From the NCBI RefSeq assembly GCF_035918235.1, contig NZ_CP109485.1:6259001-6323000 (forward strand): 64,000 nucleotides of DNA, read 5' to 3'. This DNA is from Streptomyces sp. NBC_01445 (GTDB lineage Bacteria > Actinomycetota > Actinomycetes > Streptomycetales > Streptomycetaceae). Under the pieces are notes generated by a model. It was not told where the DNA came from. It saw nothing but the letters and a program-made list of their open reading frames with translations, and searched no databases. Positions 1 through 7,850 of the stretch are shown here, piece by piece (the first letter of the stretch is position 1; each line of letters opens with the position of its first letter). The translations under genes were made by a program, and so were the position numbers.

Positions 1-2
1 AC

Positions 3-206
3 GAGTTCGACAACAAGCAGGACGCGATTGAGAGCATTGATAAGGCCAAGAACACCGGTCAACATAATGCTATGACGCCACTTCTGAATTATGCGCAAGC
101 GCACGGAAAGAAAGACGATGACGTCTGGGATCTATCGGTGGAAGCCGAAAACGCTTACAACAGGGGTGCGGCGCGCAGCGATACCGATGATGCTCGAGGA
201 TTCTAA
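3..206 (+). CDS. C-terminal end of a large hypothetical protein (5' truncated by the window)
   Basis: An open frame enters from the left edge and encodes 67 residues before a TAA stop. It is polar and probably helical, with two short runs of acidic residues. Two bases after its stop an ATG opens a lipoprotein gene, the same arrangement as the 696-residue WXG-like protein and its overlapping lipoprotein on the minus strand at 8695-11324. The tail (alanine-rich helix, then a charged stretch, then Ala/Asp-rich end) also loosely resembles the tail of that protein. The base composition is clearly less GC-rich than the rest of the window, which suggests acquired DNA. Function unknown; the family link is an inference from layout and tail similarity only. 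Confidence 0.6.
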   Translation, partial: EFDNKQDAIESIDKAKNTGQHNAMTPLLNYAQAHGKKDDDVWDLSVEAENAYNRGAARSDTDDARGF

Positions 207-208
207 GC

Positions 209-859
209 ATGAAAAAACCCGTTCACATGCTTTTCCCGATAATGATGGCTCTCGTGATGACCGCTTGTACTGATGGAGGCAAAGAGGCAGGGTCTCCGAA
301 GAGCGCTTGCGGAGAGGCGCTCGGAACGTCCGGCGTGGCGTGGTTCGAACGGAAAGCAGGTAAGCTCGAAGTTGATGCAGATAATTCCGGTACGGACCTG
401 AAGGAGGCGCGCTCGGAATATTACAAGCAAATGAAGCCATATGATCCTGATGCCCAGAATTGGGCAGCGGAGATCTGTGATGTCAGACGCTATGTTTCGG
501 GCAGGGAGAAGGTGTTCACCCTCGTGTACGGACCTTCGTCTGTGCCGTTCAACTCCGATTCCGGCGAAGAGGACGGGACCATGACGTCTTTGAACTCCGA
601 TGTGAAACTTCATCAACGGCAGGGCGTCCACGGTAAGGCCGAGTACGGGGTGTATGTCAGGTGCAAGATTTCGGGTACACCGCCTCAGCAGCTGGACGAG
701 ACGCCGCTGGCCGGGGTGATGACAGATACCCTCACTGGTGATACGTCAGCCCGAGAGCACATGAAGCACCTCTTGCATTCAACGCAAGTGATGGCGCGGG
801 CCCTGGGGTGTCAGAACAAGCCGGCCATTCCTTCGGAACCGCCCTCCTCGGTCGGGTGA
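209..859 (+). CDS. Putative lipoprotein of the WXG-linked module
   Basis: 216 residues beginning with a lysine, a hydrophobic stretch and a lipobox-like MTAC (Cys at about residue 20), so it is probably exported and lipid-anchored. The mature part has further cysteines near residues 30, 90 and 150 and ends with an ALGC motif near residue 200. A Cys near the start of the mature domain and a GC motif near the C-terminus also occur in the products of 8695-9237 and 12065-12706, which suggests one divergent family. The ATG lies 2 bases after the stop of the upstream truncated gene, so the two are probably co-translated. No enzymatic motif is visible. Low GC compared with core genes. Function unknown. 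Confidence 0.6.
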   Translation: MKKPVHMLFPIMMALVMTACTDGGKEAGSPKSACGEALGTSGVAWFERKAGKLEVDADNSGTDLKEARSEYYKQMKPYDPDAQNWAAEICDVRRYVSGREKVFTLVYGPSSVPFNSDSGEEDGTMTSLNSDVKLHQRQGVHGKAEYGVYVRCKISGTPPQQLDETPLAGVMTDTLTGDTSAREHMKHLLHSTQVMARALGCQNKPAIPSEPPSSVG

Positions 860-1411
860 CGGTGGAGTTCAGGTCCTCGATGAAGCTCAGTGGCGGGCCC
901 CGGGGTCAGACAGGTGAGTGAACTGAACCGGATTCCTTGTCGGCCCCGGCGAGGGCGAGGAGAATTCCCATCACGACGGCGGTGACCTTCCAGGGGCAGC
1001 CTCTCGCCGGGCGAGGAGTCGTCGTAGCAGGGGCTGCGTCCGTCACGTCCTCATTCTTTGGAGGCCGTCAGCCCTGAGGGCAGAAAGTCCCCGTTCCCGG
1101 CCTACCCCGTCGCAGCCGCCAAGTCATCGTCCACCGCCCCTTCCGGGGCCCCGGACTCGGCAAGCCCGCCTCGCCGGCGCGGCGTCCAGGGATGGCGACA
1201 GCAACACCCCTTGTGGATGGGCATGGGCGGCGCCGCACTTATTGATGCGGCATCGCAGTCCCGGCAGCGCACGCCGCGAACGCCGGAGCATGCAGCCCCC
1301 TGCGCCGCCCTATGCAGCGGTTCAGCACAATCCGAACGCGCCCTACGGTGGTAAGCGGGCCGTGATCTCACAACGGCGCGTGAGCACCCGGCGTGAGGAG
1401 TGAGCGGATGG
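860..1411. other. Gene-free stretch with possible gene remnants
   Basis: About 550 bases without a convincing gene. A short frame at 1290-1403 (37 codons) starts with a proline/tyrosine-rich sequence like the N-termini of some actinobacterial membrane proteins and then stops, so it may be a gene remnant. The rest is GC-rich and shows no clear promoter, repeat or RNA. Confidence 0.4.
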
Positions 1412-1986
1412 TCAGGGGTAGCGGGGGAGTGTGTCCGTGGGGATTGTCCAGTCGGCGACGGTGACAGTCTCGCCGTACACGAAGTCCTTGCGGGTGCCCT
1501 CAGGCGTGGGGTGGATGTCTGTCATGACGGCGCCGGTGCCCGTTCGAGGATCGAAGATCACGTAGGCGGAGATGCCCAGGAGCGGGTAGTCCCTCATCTT
1601 GCCTACCCAGTCGTTGTCCGGGTTGGAGTGTGAGACGACCTCGATGGCAGCCAGCAGGGTGCGTGGATCGAATGCGCCCTCGCCCTCCATGTCGGCCTCG
1701 GCGATCACCATGATGTCCGGGCGGCGCAGGATCTGGTTGGGCTCGTCCTCCACGTCGGGCATTCCGGTGTAGGCCACCAGGCCATTTGGAATTGCCTGCT
1801 CCAGGAGTCTCCTGATGCGGAGCACTGTCAGCTCGTGGGGGGGGCATTGGGCGTCGTTGCGTCGCAGGTGATTCCCTCCCAGGTGATCTCCAGCCTGCCG
1901 GGAAGCGTGCCGTCCAGCCTGTGGAGCAGCTCCCGCATTGCCAAGTAGCGGTGGATATTGCGGTGTTCGGGAGCCATTTCGGTCAC
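1412..1986 (-). pseudogene. Uma2-family (DUF820) nuclease-like gene, frameshifted
   Basis: Read on the minus strand, the N-terminal part (GTG at 1986, or ATG at 1977) runs about 50 codons and then hits a stop at 1828-1830. The remaining family-like sequence (ELTVLRIRRLLEQ..., RRPDIMVIAEAD, FDPRTGTGAV, DFVYGE) continues in another frame to 1412. The break falls in a run of eight G (1837-1844). One more base there joins the halves into a protein of about 190 residues, the usual length of actinobacterial Uma2 proteins, which have a PD-(D/E)xK-like fold. The GTG overlaps the TGA of the upstream helix-turn-helix gene (GTGA), so it was translationally coupled. Either a true pseudogene or a homopolymer sequencing error. 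Confidence 0.85.
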
Positions 1987-2852
1987 GCGGCCTCTGGCAA
2001 GCAGGCGCGGCATGTGGCGCATTTGCCTGGTTCTGGGGAGCGGAATGCGCGGTCGCAGCCGCCGCAGTTCTGGAGTGGGGCCGGGCGGGGTGGGGTCGGG
2101 GCCGTTGGTGGGCGTGCGGGCAGGGGTGGTGGGAGGAGTTCCGTCAGGCGGTGGGACAGGAGGGCTGCTGGGCTGCGGAGGGGTTCCGATGGGAGGCCGG
2201 CTGTGAGGGTTCGGCGGATTGCCTCCGGCGTGATGCCGCGGTCCATCCATGTGGTCACCGCGGGCGCCAGGCGGTGTACGTCGCGGGTTGCGAGCAGGAG
2301 GCGGGGGTCGTCGCGGCGTAGGTCTGCGAGGAGTGACACTGCCGGGTCGGAGGAGGTGGAGCGCGTTGAGTGCTTGAGGGTCGCGACCGGTGGTGTTGAC
2401 GGGGTGAGTGGCAGATTTGGGCGCGGGGCAGTCGCCGGAGTGTGGGGTTTCCGCGAGGACTTTGGCCCTGAACTGCCGATCATCGCCGGTGGGTTGTTGT
2501 ACGACGTCGTGCGTGTGATCACTTGGCCTGATGCCAGGCGTTCGCGGGTTCGCGTCAGGTAGCCGTGTGCTTCCAGTTCGCGTAACGCCGCCGCGATGCG
2601 GACCTCGCCCTCCGGGAAGCGGGCCGCCAGAGTCTTGATCGTGGCGCTGGCTCCGCGTGGGAGCGACTGGATGTGCGCCGCCAATCCGATGGCCGTCAGG
2701 GAGAGTTGGCGGTGTTGGACCAGGTGGTTGCCGACGATCGTGTAGCGGTCGGGGTGGCGGCGGTTGATGTGGTGGATTCCGCCGGCGGGGGTTGTCCCTG
2801 AGGGAACATCCGGCTCGGCGCACGGGGGCGCGTTAAGCTGCTGAACAGCCAT
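1983..2852 (-). CDS. Winged helix-turn-helix protein with C-terminal zinc-ribbon-like cysteines
   Basis: 289 residues from the ATG at 2852. The frame stays open further upstream but there it enters the IS element, so the ATG at 2852 (upstream AGGAAG) is chosen. Residues about 35-110 (RYTIVGNHLVQHRQLSLTAIG..., then LAARFPEGEVRIAAALREL, EAHGYLTRTRERL) look like a winged helix of the replication-initiator/MarR-like type. A proline-rich linker follows, and the C-terminus has CGGC...CATCRAC, a likely zinc ribbon. The gene overlaps the Uma2 gene by 4 bases. An IS256 element sits just upstream and separates it from its original 5' region beyond 4354, so its expression may be altered. Target unknown. 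Confidence 0.75.
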   Translation of the reverse strand: MAVQQLNAPPCAEPDVPSGTTPAGGIHHINRRHPDRYTIVGNHLVQHRQLSLTAIGLAAHIQSLPRGASATIKTLAARFPEGEVRIAAALRELEAHGYLTRTRERLASGQVITRTTSYNNPPAMIGSSGPKSSRKPHTPATAPRPNLPLTPSTPPVATLKHSTRSTSSDPAVSLLADLRRDDPRLLLATRDVHRLAPAVTTWMDRGITPEAIRRTLTAGLPSEPLRSPAALLSHRLTELLPPPLPARPPTAPTPPRPAPLQNCGGCDRAFRSPEPGKCATCRACLPEAA

Positions 2853-2925
2853 CGGGAAGGTTCTGCTTCCTGGGTGGTTAGGCCCTCGCCTCGGGATGCC
2901 AGTCCCGGCGGGGGCCGAAGTGTTT

Positions 2926-2950
2926 GGTTGCGTCCAGGGAAGTGGTGTAC
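2926..2950 (+). repeat. Left terminal inverted repeat of the IS256-family element
   Basis: Begins GGTTGCGTCC and ends AGTGGTGTAC. It pairs with 4329-4353 at 19 of 25 positions. It is preceded directly by AAGTGTTT. Confidence 0.85.
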
Positions 2951-3059
2951 GGGTTCGACCTGATCCGGGGGTTTGCTCCGGCATCGGAATGAGATCCGCA
3001 TAGACGAACGGCCACCGGCTGATCTTCGAAGTGACGAAGCCTCGAAGGAGATCAGCACG

Positions 3060-4298
3060 ATGACCGCACCAGACAGTCTGCCCCTGCACGCCCTCGCGGA
3101 AGACAACCTCGCCGCGGCGAGTCCCGATCTGCTGCGCGCGATGGTCAAAACGTTCGCCGACGCACTCATGTCCGCCGAGGCTGACACCCTCTGCAACGCC
3201 GAATACGGGCAGGTCAGCGACGAACGCGTCAACCACCGCAACGGCTACCGCCCACGCGAGTGGGACACCCGCGCCGGGACTGTCGAACTAGCCGTCCCCA
3301 AGCTGCGTCAGGGCAGTTACTTTCCGCACTGGCTTCTCGAACGGCGCCGACGGGCCGAACAGGCCCTCATCTCGGTCGTCGCCACCGCCTACCTGCTGGG
3401 CGTCTCCACCCGCAGGGTCGAGAAGCTCGCCGAGTCGCTGGGCGTCACCCAGCTGTCGAAGTCCCAGGTCAGTTCGATGGCCAAGCACCTGGACGAACAG
3501 GTCGCCGCGTTCCGCAACCGACCACTCGACGCCGGGCCGTATGCGTTCATCTGGGTCGACGCGCTGACCCAGAAGGTCCGCGAGGGCGGCCGCATCATCA
3601 ACGTCCACGCGCTGATCGCGGTCGGCGTCAACGCGGACGGACACCGCGAGATCCTCGGTATCGACGTCGCCACGGCCGAGGACGGCGCCGGCTGGCTCGC
3701 CTTCCTGCGCTCCCTGACCGCTCGCGGCCTGTCCGGCGTCCAGCTGGTCGTCTCCGACGCCCACACCGGCCTCGTCGCCGCGATCGGCGCGGTCCTGCCC
3801 GGAGCTTCGTGGCAACGATGCCGCACGCATTACGCCCGCAACCTGCTCAGCCAGGTTCCGAAATCGGCCCAGCCCTGGGTGGCCACCTTGCTGCGGACGG
3901 TGTTCGAGCAGCCCGACAGCGACGCCGTCCAGGCCCAGATGCGGCACGTTCTGGACGCGCTGGAGGCCAAGTTCCCCAAGGCAGCAACCCACTTGGACAC
4001 CGCCCAGCACGATCTCCTGGCGTTCACCGCGTTCCCGCGTGAGATCTGGCGGCAGATCTGGTCGAACAATCCCCAGGAGCGGCTGAACAAGGAAATCCGG
4101 CGCCGCACCGACGTGGTCGGCATCTTCCCCGACCGCGCCGCCGTGATCCGCCTGGTCGGCGCGGTCCTGGCCGAGCAGAACGACGAATGGACCGAGGCCC
4201 GCCGCTACATGGGACTCGACCTCCTCGCCAAGACCCGCCTCCACCCGATCGAGTCAGAAACCGACGAGACCGTCTTGCCCACCGAACTCACCGCCTAG
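3060..4298 (+). CDS. IS256-family (Mutator-type) transposase
   Basis: 412 residues from the ATG at 3060, preceded by GAAGGAG; full length for the family (about 400). An N-terminal helix-turn-helix region is followed by the DDE catalytic core: Asp167 in IWVDALT, Asp233 in VVSDAHTG, and the glutamate region NNPQERLNKEIRRR (Glu340 or Glu345). The family signature WQRC.THYARN lies near residues 251-261. No internal stop or frameshift is seen, so the element may still be active. It catalyses cut-and-paste or copy-out transposition of the element bounded by the repeats at 2926 and 4353. Confidence 0.95.
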   Translation: MTAPDSLPLHALAEDNLAAASPDLLRAMVKTFADALMSAEADTLCNAEYGQVSDERVNHRNGYRPREWDTRAGTVELAVPKLRQGSYFPHWLLERRRRAEQALISVVATAYLLGVSTRRVEKLAESLGVTQLSKSQVSSMAKHLDEQVAAFRNRPLDAGPYAFIWVDALTQKVREGGRIINVHALIAVGVNADGHREILGIDVATAEDGAGWLAFLRSLTARGLSGVQLVVSDAHTGLVAAIGAVLPGASWQRCRTHYARNLLSQVPKSAQPWVATLLRTVFEQPDSDAVQAQMRHVLDALEAKFPKAATHLDTAQHDLLAFTAFPREIWRQIWSNNPQERLNKEIRRRTDVVGIFPDRAAVIRLVGAVLAEQNDEWTEARRYMGLDLLAKTRLHPIESETDETVLPTELTA

Positions 4299-4328
4299 CC
4301 TCAAAACGAGATCACCGAGTGGCCGTCG

Positions 4329-4353
4329 ATACACCACTCCCGCGGACGTGACC
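4329..4353 (-). repeat. Right terminal inverted repeat of the IS256-family element
   Basis: The reverse complement begins GGTCACGTCC and matches the left end at 19 of 25 positions. It is followed directly by the duplicated octamer AAGTGTTT (4354-4361). Confidence 0.85.
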
Positions 4354-4576
4354 AAGTGTTTGTGGGGTTGTTTCGCTGAGACTGGTGCGTGAAGCAGCTT
4401 GTGCGCAAGCCGAGTTGAGCGTGATCACTCTTGTGGGTGAGGGCGAGGCGGGGAGGCCTCGAGGCGGGGGTTTGGGGGAGGTTGGGGAAGGTCCTCTCCC
4501 GGGATTCTTGGCTTTTGATCGCGGGGCGGTCCGGGGATCGGGCCACCGCGTCGTGAGTTCCTCGATGCGGACAGAG

Positions 4577-4981
4577 TCACTTCGATACGTCTAATTCTGC
4601 CCAGACCGATTTGGTGGGCATCGGGCCGAGGGTTGTGCCCCAGTGGTCTGCCAGGGCCTCGATGAGGACCAGCCCTCGGCCTGACTCGGCGTCCAGGGGC
4701 GGGTGGTGGGGGAGTGGCAGTGGCGTGGAGTCACCCCGTGTGTCTGTCACCTCGATACGTAGCGTGTTCCTCGGTGTGAGTTTGAGCGTCAGGCGGAAGT
4801 CCCGGCCTGGTACGCGGCCGTGGGTGATCGCGTTGTTGGCCAGTTCGGCCACCAGTCGCTCCGCCGTCTCGAACGGGCAGGTCCAGTCAATGAGTTGCTG
4901 GACTGTCAGTCGGCGGGCGAGGCGTGCGCCTCTGGGCGTAGCCGACAGGCGGATCGTGAAGGTGGGTTCGTCGTCGTTCAT
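4577..4981 (-). CDS. HATPase/anti-sigma-like ATP-binding protein of a whiJ-type locus
   Basis: 134 residues, the length of stand-alone RsbW-like GHKL ATPase domains. The N box (LVAELANNAITHG, residues about 43-55), a D-x-R-G segment (80-83) and the G2 box (ESGRGLVLIEALADHWG, 99-115) are all visible, so ATP binding is likely intact. It is transcribed divergently from the XRE regulator at 5106. This pairing with XRE/DUF5753 and DUF397 genes is the known Streptomyces abaA/whiJ-like arrangement, in which such proteins influence development and antibiotic production. Partner protein unknown. The shared 124-base intergenic region carries TGTAC repeats. Confidence 0.88.
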   Translation of the reverse strand: MNDDEPTFTIRLSATPRGARLARRLTVQQLIDWTCPFETAERLVAELANNAITHGRVPGRDFRLTLKLTPRNTLRIEVTDTRGDSTPLPLPHHPPLDAESGRGLVLIEALADHWGTTLGPMPTKSVWAELDVSK

Positions 4982-5054
4982 GTCACCCAGCGCGGCCAGA
5001 CGTGCATAGGCTGAACAGTGATGACGCCGGTACGTTCAGTGACTGTCCAGGCTT

Positions 5055-5081
5055 TGTACAGGGCTGTACCGGGTGTACCCG
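5055..5081. promoter_or_regulatory. Triple TGTAC repeat, candidate operator of the whiJ-like locus
   Basis: TGTAC occurs at 5055-5059, 5065-5069 and 5074-5078, roughly one helical turn apart. The last copy lies inside a short inverted repeat with CGGGT/ACCCG arms (5070-5081). The block lies between the divergent HATPase and XRE genes, 25 bases before the XRE start, so autoregulatory binding by the XRE protein is plausible. Confidence 0.45.
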
Positions 5082-5105
5082 TGACCGGTGGGGGAGGGGG
5101 CGCGT

Positions 5106-5984
5106 ATGAGCGCGGAGCGGGCGGGACACGCGGAACGTAGGGAACACACGGGCGAGTCGGGGTGGGACGTTGATCCCGATGACGACGCGGGGGTGGCCGT
5201 CGTAGAGGCTGTGGGGAGGCAGCTCAAGTTGTGGCGCGAGACTGCGGGGATGCGGCCCGCAGAGTTCGCGGCGGCGGTGGGGTACGGCGAGAATCTCGTC
5301 TACAAGATCGAGCGTGGGGCGAGGATCCCGCGGCCCGAGTTCCTTGACCGGGCCGACCAAGTCCTGGGCGCGGGCGGGAAGATCTCGGCGATGAAGCGAG
5401 ATGTTGCCAGGTCCCGGTATCCGAAGCGGGTGCGGGAGCTCGCCAAGCTGGAGGCGCAAGCCGTCGAGATCGCGGCGTATGGCTGCCACAACCTGCATGG
5501 CTTGTTGCAGACCGAGGAATACGCGCGGGCACTGTTCGAGCGGCGGAGGCCCTCGTACTCGCAGGAAGAGGTCGAGCGGCTGGTGAGCGCGCGGGTGGAC
5601 CGGCATTCGATCTTTGATAGAGTGCCTGCCCCTTCGCTCAGTTTCGTCCAGGAAGAGGTGACTCTGCGGCGGCCGATCGGGGGCAAGATGGTTCTGCGCC
5701 GTCAGCTCGAACACCTGTTGAGGCTGGGACAGTTGCGCAACGTCGAGATCCAGGTGATGCCGACGGACCGCGACGATCACGCTGGGATGGGTGGCGAGAT
5801 GGAGGTGATGAAGTTCGGGGACGGTTCGGCTGTCGGGCGCTGCGAAGGAGAGTTCGGCAATCGTCCGCTCGCGGAGCCGAAGCATCTCCGGGTCATCGAA
5901 CTCCGGTGTGGCATCATCCGGGCCCAGGCGTTCACCCCGCGGGAGACTCTGGCCTTCATCGAGCAAGTTCTGGGAGAGACATGA
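5106..5984 (+). CDS. XRE-family regulator with DUF5753 (WhiJ-like)
   Basis: 292 residues from the ATG at 5106, chosen because a G-rich ribosome site (GGAGGGGG) ends about 7 bases upstream; a GTG at 5088 is the alternative. Residues about 40-95 form the XRE helix-turn-helix (LKLWRETAGMRPAEFAAAVGYGENLVYKIE...). The rest is the DUF5753 domain (YGCHNLHGLLQTEEYARAL, FVQEEVTLRRPIGG..., RQLEHLLRL) found in WhiJ and its many Streptomyces paralogues. Its stop overlaps the DUF397 start (ATGA). WhiJ-type proteins are thought to repress development until relieved by the small DUF397 partner; the role here is inferred. Confidence 0.93.
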   Translation: MSAERAGHAERREHTGESGWDVDPDDDAGVAVVEAVGRQLKLWRETAGMRPAEFAAAVGYGENLVYKIERGARIPRPEFLDRADQVLGAGGKISAMKRDVARSRYPKRVRELAKLEAQAVEIAAYGCHNLHGLLQTEEYARALFERRRPSYSQEEVERLVSARVDRHSIFDRVPAPSLSFVQEEVTLRRPIGGKMVLRRQLEHLLRLGQLRNVEIQVMPTDRDDHAGMGGEMEVMKFGDGSAVGRCEGEFGNRPLAEPKHLRVIELRCGIIRAQAFTPRETLAFIEQVLGET

Positions 5985-6181
5985 TCTGCAAGTCCTCTGT
6001 CGGGGACAGCTCCGAACTGGTCTGGTTCAAGAGCAGCTACAGCGACAGCGGCAACAGCAACGAGTGTGTCGAGGTCGCCACCACTCCCTTGAGCATCCTC
6101 GTTCGCGATTCCAAGGCCCCCCAGAAGTGCCGCCTTGCCGTTTCCGCTGCGGCCTGGTCCGCCTTCGTCGCTGCGTGGTGA
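5981..6181 (+). CDS. DUF397 small protein, partner of the XRE regulator
   Basis: 66 residues starting at the ATG that overlaps the stop of the XRE gene by 4 bases. The family pattern is clear: LVWFKSSYSDSGNSNECVEVA, then VRDSKAP, then AAWSAFVAA at the C-terminus. DUF397 proteins are coded beside WhiJ-like regulators across Streptomyces and are thought to antagonise them. The overlap implies stoichiometric co-translation. Confidence 0.95.
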   Translation: MICKSSVGDSSELVWFKSSYSDSGNSNECVEVATTPLSILVRDSKAPQKCRLAVSAAAWSAFVAAW

Positions 6182-6292
6182 CTTCGAAGCCACGGGTCGA
6201 AGACTCAGGTCGAGTGCGTATCGCTGTGAGGTCCGGGCCACCCGGTTGAGGCGGGCAGCCCGGGGTGCGGACGCGTGGAGTAGCGCGGTCGG

Positions 6293-6724
6293 TCAGGAGT
6301 GGACGTAGTACTCGGTCGAGCAGGCGCGTACGTAGTGGTTTTCCAGGCAGGCCTTCAGGCCGTAGCCGTGGTTCTCGGGGAGGTTTCCTCCCTGGCAGTC
6401 CGAGCCCGGTGACGGCTTGCCGTTCGTGCTGGCCGTGCGGCCGGTGGTGAGGGTGCCCTTGACGTAATAGCCGTCCGACCGGTCGTCGACGGCGCACAGG
6501 TAGTCGCCCTTAGGGCTGCCCTCGTAGGGGTCGGCCACCCAGTTGACTCGGCCGGCCTGTTTGCCGTCGGCGTAGATGATGATGGTGCTGATCTTGCCCG
6601 GGTACATCTTGAACGTGATGTCGGTGTAGTCAGCGTGGGCGTTCACGGCGCTGGTGGTCAACAGGGCCGCGGCGCCCAAGAGGCCGGTCGCGGTCATGGC
6701 GATCTTCCTGCGGATGGTGCGCAT
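6293..6724 (-). CDS. Small secreted hypothetical protein with four cysteines
   Basis: 143 residues. A Sec signal peptide covers residues 1 to about 31 (RTIRRK, hydrophobic core, then AVNAHA before DYTD). The mature protein of about 112 residues has cysteines at 77, 110, 126 and 135, enough for two disulfides, and is rich in Tyr and Gly. The ATG at 6724 is chosen because it opens the signal peptide; the frame extends upstream without a plausible start. It stands alone between the whiJ-like trio and a TetR gene. I do not recognise a family; a small extracellular inhibitor or binding protein would fit its size, but this is a guess. Confidence 0.7.
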   Translation of the reverse strand: MRTIRRKIAMTATGLLGAAALLTTSAVNAHADYTDITFKMYPGKISTIIIYADGKQAGRVNWVADPYEGSPKGDYLCAVDDRSDGYYVKGTLTTGRTASTNGKPSPGSDCQGGNLPENHGYGLKACLENHYVRACSTEYYVHS

Positions 6725-7220
6725 GGCTGGCTTGTGCCCTCTCTGCGGTGTGGGGCGGCCTGGGACCGGAGCTCCGGGCCACGCTGTCGCGGGTGCAGGT
6801 GCCGTAGAGATCACCACCGGTGCGAGGTGGCTCCGGTGAGAGGGAGAGGTGCCGCTGTCGTGGCTGCACGGCGCGGTGAGGTCTTTGGCGCGGCCGTGGC
6901 GCCACCACTGCCGCGCGACGTTGGCCGGCGCAGCAGTGGTGACGATATCCCCCGATATCCCCCGTTGTGTGAGCCGGTTCGGCCTCGACTCACGTCCCCC
7001 GTACACCCATGCGCCACGCGCTAATGCTCCTTGCCGCGCATTAAGGTGTGGCCACGCTATCCGGAGCCGGTCGGCCGCGCAAAGCGAATTCGGTGAGAAT
7101 CGCCCTGACCGCACGTGAAGATCTGGTGACCGTCGGATCGCTGTCCGGTGGGGGTCCGGCTTGGGGTCTGCCCGGCGGCTCGGCGTTTGCCTTGGTGCCG
7201 CGGCGTCTAGATTGGCGTCG
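6725..7220. other. Divergent intergenic region
   Basis: 495 bases between the secreted-protein gene and the TetR gene. It contains a short direct repeat (GATATCCCCC twice, about 6943-6963) and a -10-like TAGATT at 7208-7213 directly before the TetR start. No gene recognised. Confidence 0.5.
7208..7213 (+). promoter_or_regulatory. -10 box for leaderless transcription of the TetR gene
   Basis: TAGATT ends 7 bases before the ATG at 7221. There is no ribosome-binding site between them, so the mRNA probably starts at the initiation codon. A weak -35-like TTTGCC lies about 16 bases upstream. Confidence 0.5.
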
Positions 7221-7850
7221 ATGACTGAGCGACCACAGCACGGCTCCGCCCGTCCCGGCGGACGTACGGCCCGCACCCGCGCGGCCGTCCTCGCGGCCGC
7301 GCTGCACGAACTCGACGAGACCGGGTTCGGCGCGCTCACCCTCGACAAGCTCGCGGCGCGTTCGGGTGTGCACGTCTCGACGATCAGGCGCCGCTGGCGC
7401 AGCGTCGAGGGGGTCGTCGTCGATCTGATGGCCCAGCACAGCAAGACGATCGCCACACCGGACTCCGGTGAGTTCCGTCAGGACCTGTACGAACTGGCCG
7501 AGGCCATCGCCGGGTTCCACGCCCTGCCGCGCAGTCGCAACCTCGTCGAGGCGATGGTGGCGGCCGCCGCGTACGACCCTCACATCGCGGATCTTGTCCG
7601 CGGCGCTTTCGTCGCGCGCACCGAGGTCGTGACGCAGTTGGTGCGTCGCGCCATCGATCGGGGCGAGGTCCCTCCGGATACCGATGCCTACGAAGTCATC
7701 GCGGCGCTGAGCGCGCCCTTCTACTACCGGTTGCTCATCATGCGCGGGGACATCGATGAGCGGCTCGTTGCTGCGAGCGCCGAGGCGGCATATCGGTCCG
7801 CTTGTGGTGGGGTGTTCGGTGGGGTGGATGGCGGGGAGGGGCCTGAGTAG
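7221..7850 (+). CDS. TetR/AcrR-family transcriptional regulator
   Basis: 209 residues from the ATG at 7221 (leaderless layout). The N-terminal helix-turn-helix is typical: RTRAAVLAAALHELDETGFGALTLDKLAARSGVHVSTIRRRW, residues about 18-60. The C-terminal half is an all-helical ligand and dimerisation domain (EAMVAAAAYDPHIADLVRGAFVARTEVV..., FYYRLLIMRG) of the TetR_C type common in Streptomyces. No adjacent target gene is obvious; the neighbouring secreted-protein gene is transcribed away from it. Ligand unknown. Confidence 0.92.
   Translation: MTERPQHGSARPGGRTARTRAAVLAAALHELDETGFGALTLDKLAARSGVHVSTIRRRWRSVEGVVVDLMAQHSKTIATPDSGEFRQDLYELAEAIAGFHALPRSRNLVEAMVAAAAYDPHIADLVRGAFVARTEVVTQLVRRAIDRGEVPPDTDAYEVIAALSAPFYYRLLIMRGDIDERLVAASAEAAYRSACGGVFGGVDGGEGPE

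Larger units (their letters stand above)
2926..4353 (+). mobile_element. Complete IS256-family insertion sequence, 1428 bp
   Basis: The ends were found by matching terminal inverted repeats. The left end (2926-2950) and the reverse complement of the right end (4329-4353) share GGT..CGTCC..GG.AGTGGTGTA, 19 of 25 positions. The element is flanked by the 8-bp direct repeat AAGTGTTT (2918-2925 and 4354-4361), a typical target duplication for IS256 elements (8-9 bp). It carries one intact transposase gene. It lies between the helix-turn-helix gene (start 2852) and the original upstream DNA. Confidence 0.9.

Noticed and set aside
1828..2823. Long minus-strand frame of 331 residues
   Set aside because: Only its last 50 codons are real (the Uma2 N-terminus); the rest is a shadow of the helix-turn-helix gene, rich in Pro, Arg and Thr as GC-rich shadows are.
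2853..3236. Upstream extension of the helix-turn-helix gene frame
   Set aside because: It crosses the IS boundary at 2926 into the transposase region, so it cannot be the native N-terminus.
3288..4244. 318-residue frame antisense to the transposase
   Set aside because: Shadow of the transposase gene; composition and codon-position pattern fit the plus-strand gene.
5078..5088. Ten-base match CCGTGACCGG between the tRNA-Cys T arm and the XRE promoter
   Set aside because: Too short for an attachment-site copy and easily due to chance in GC-rich DNA.
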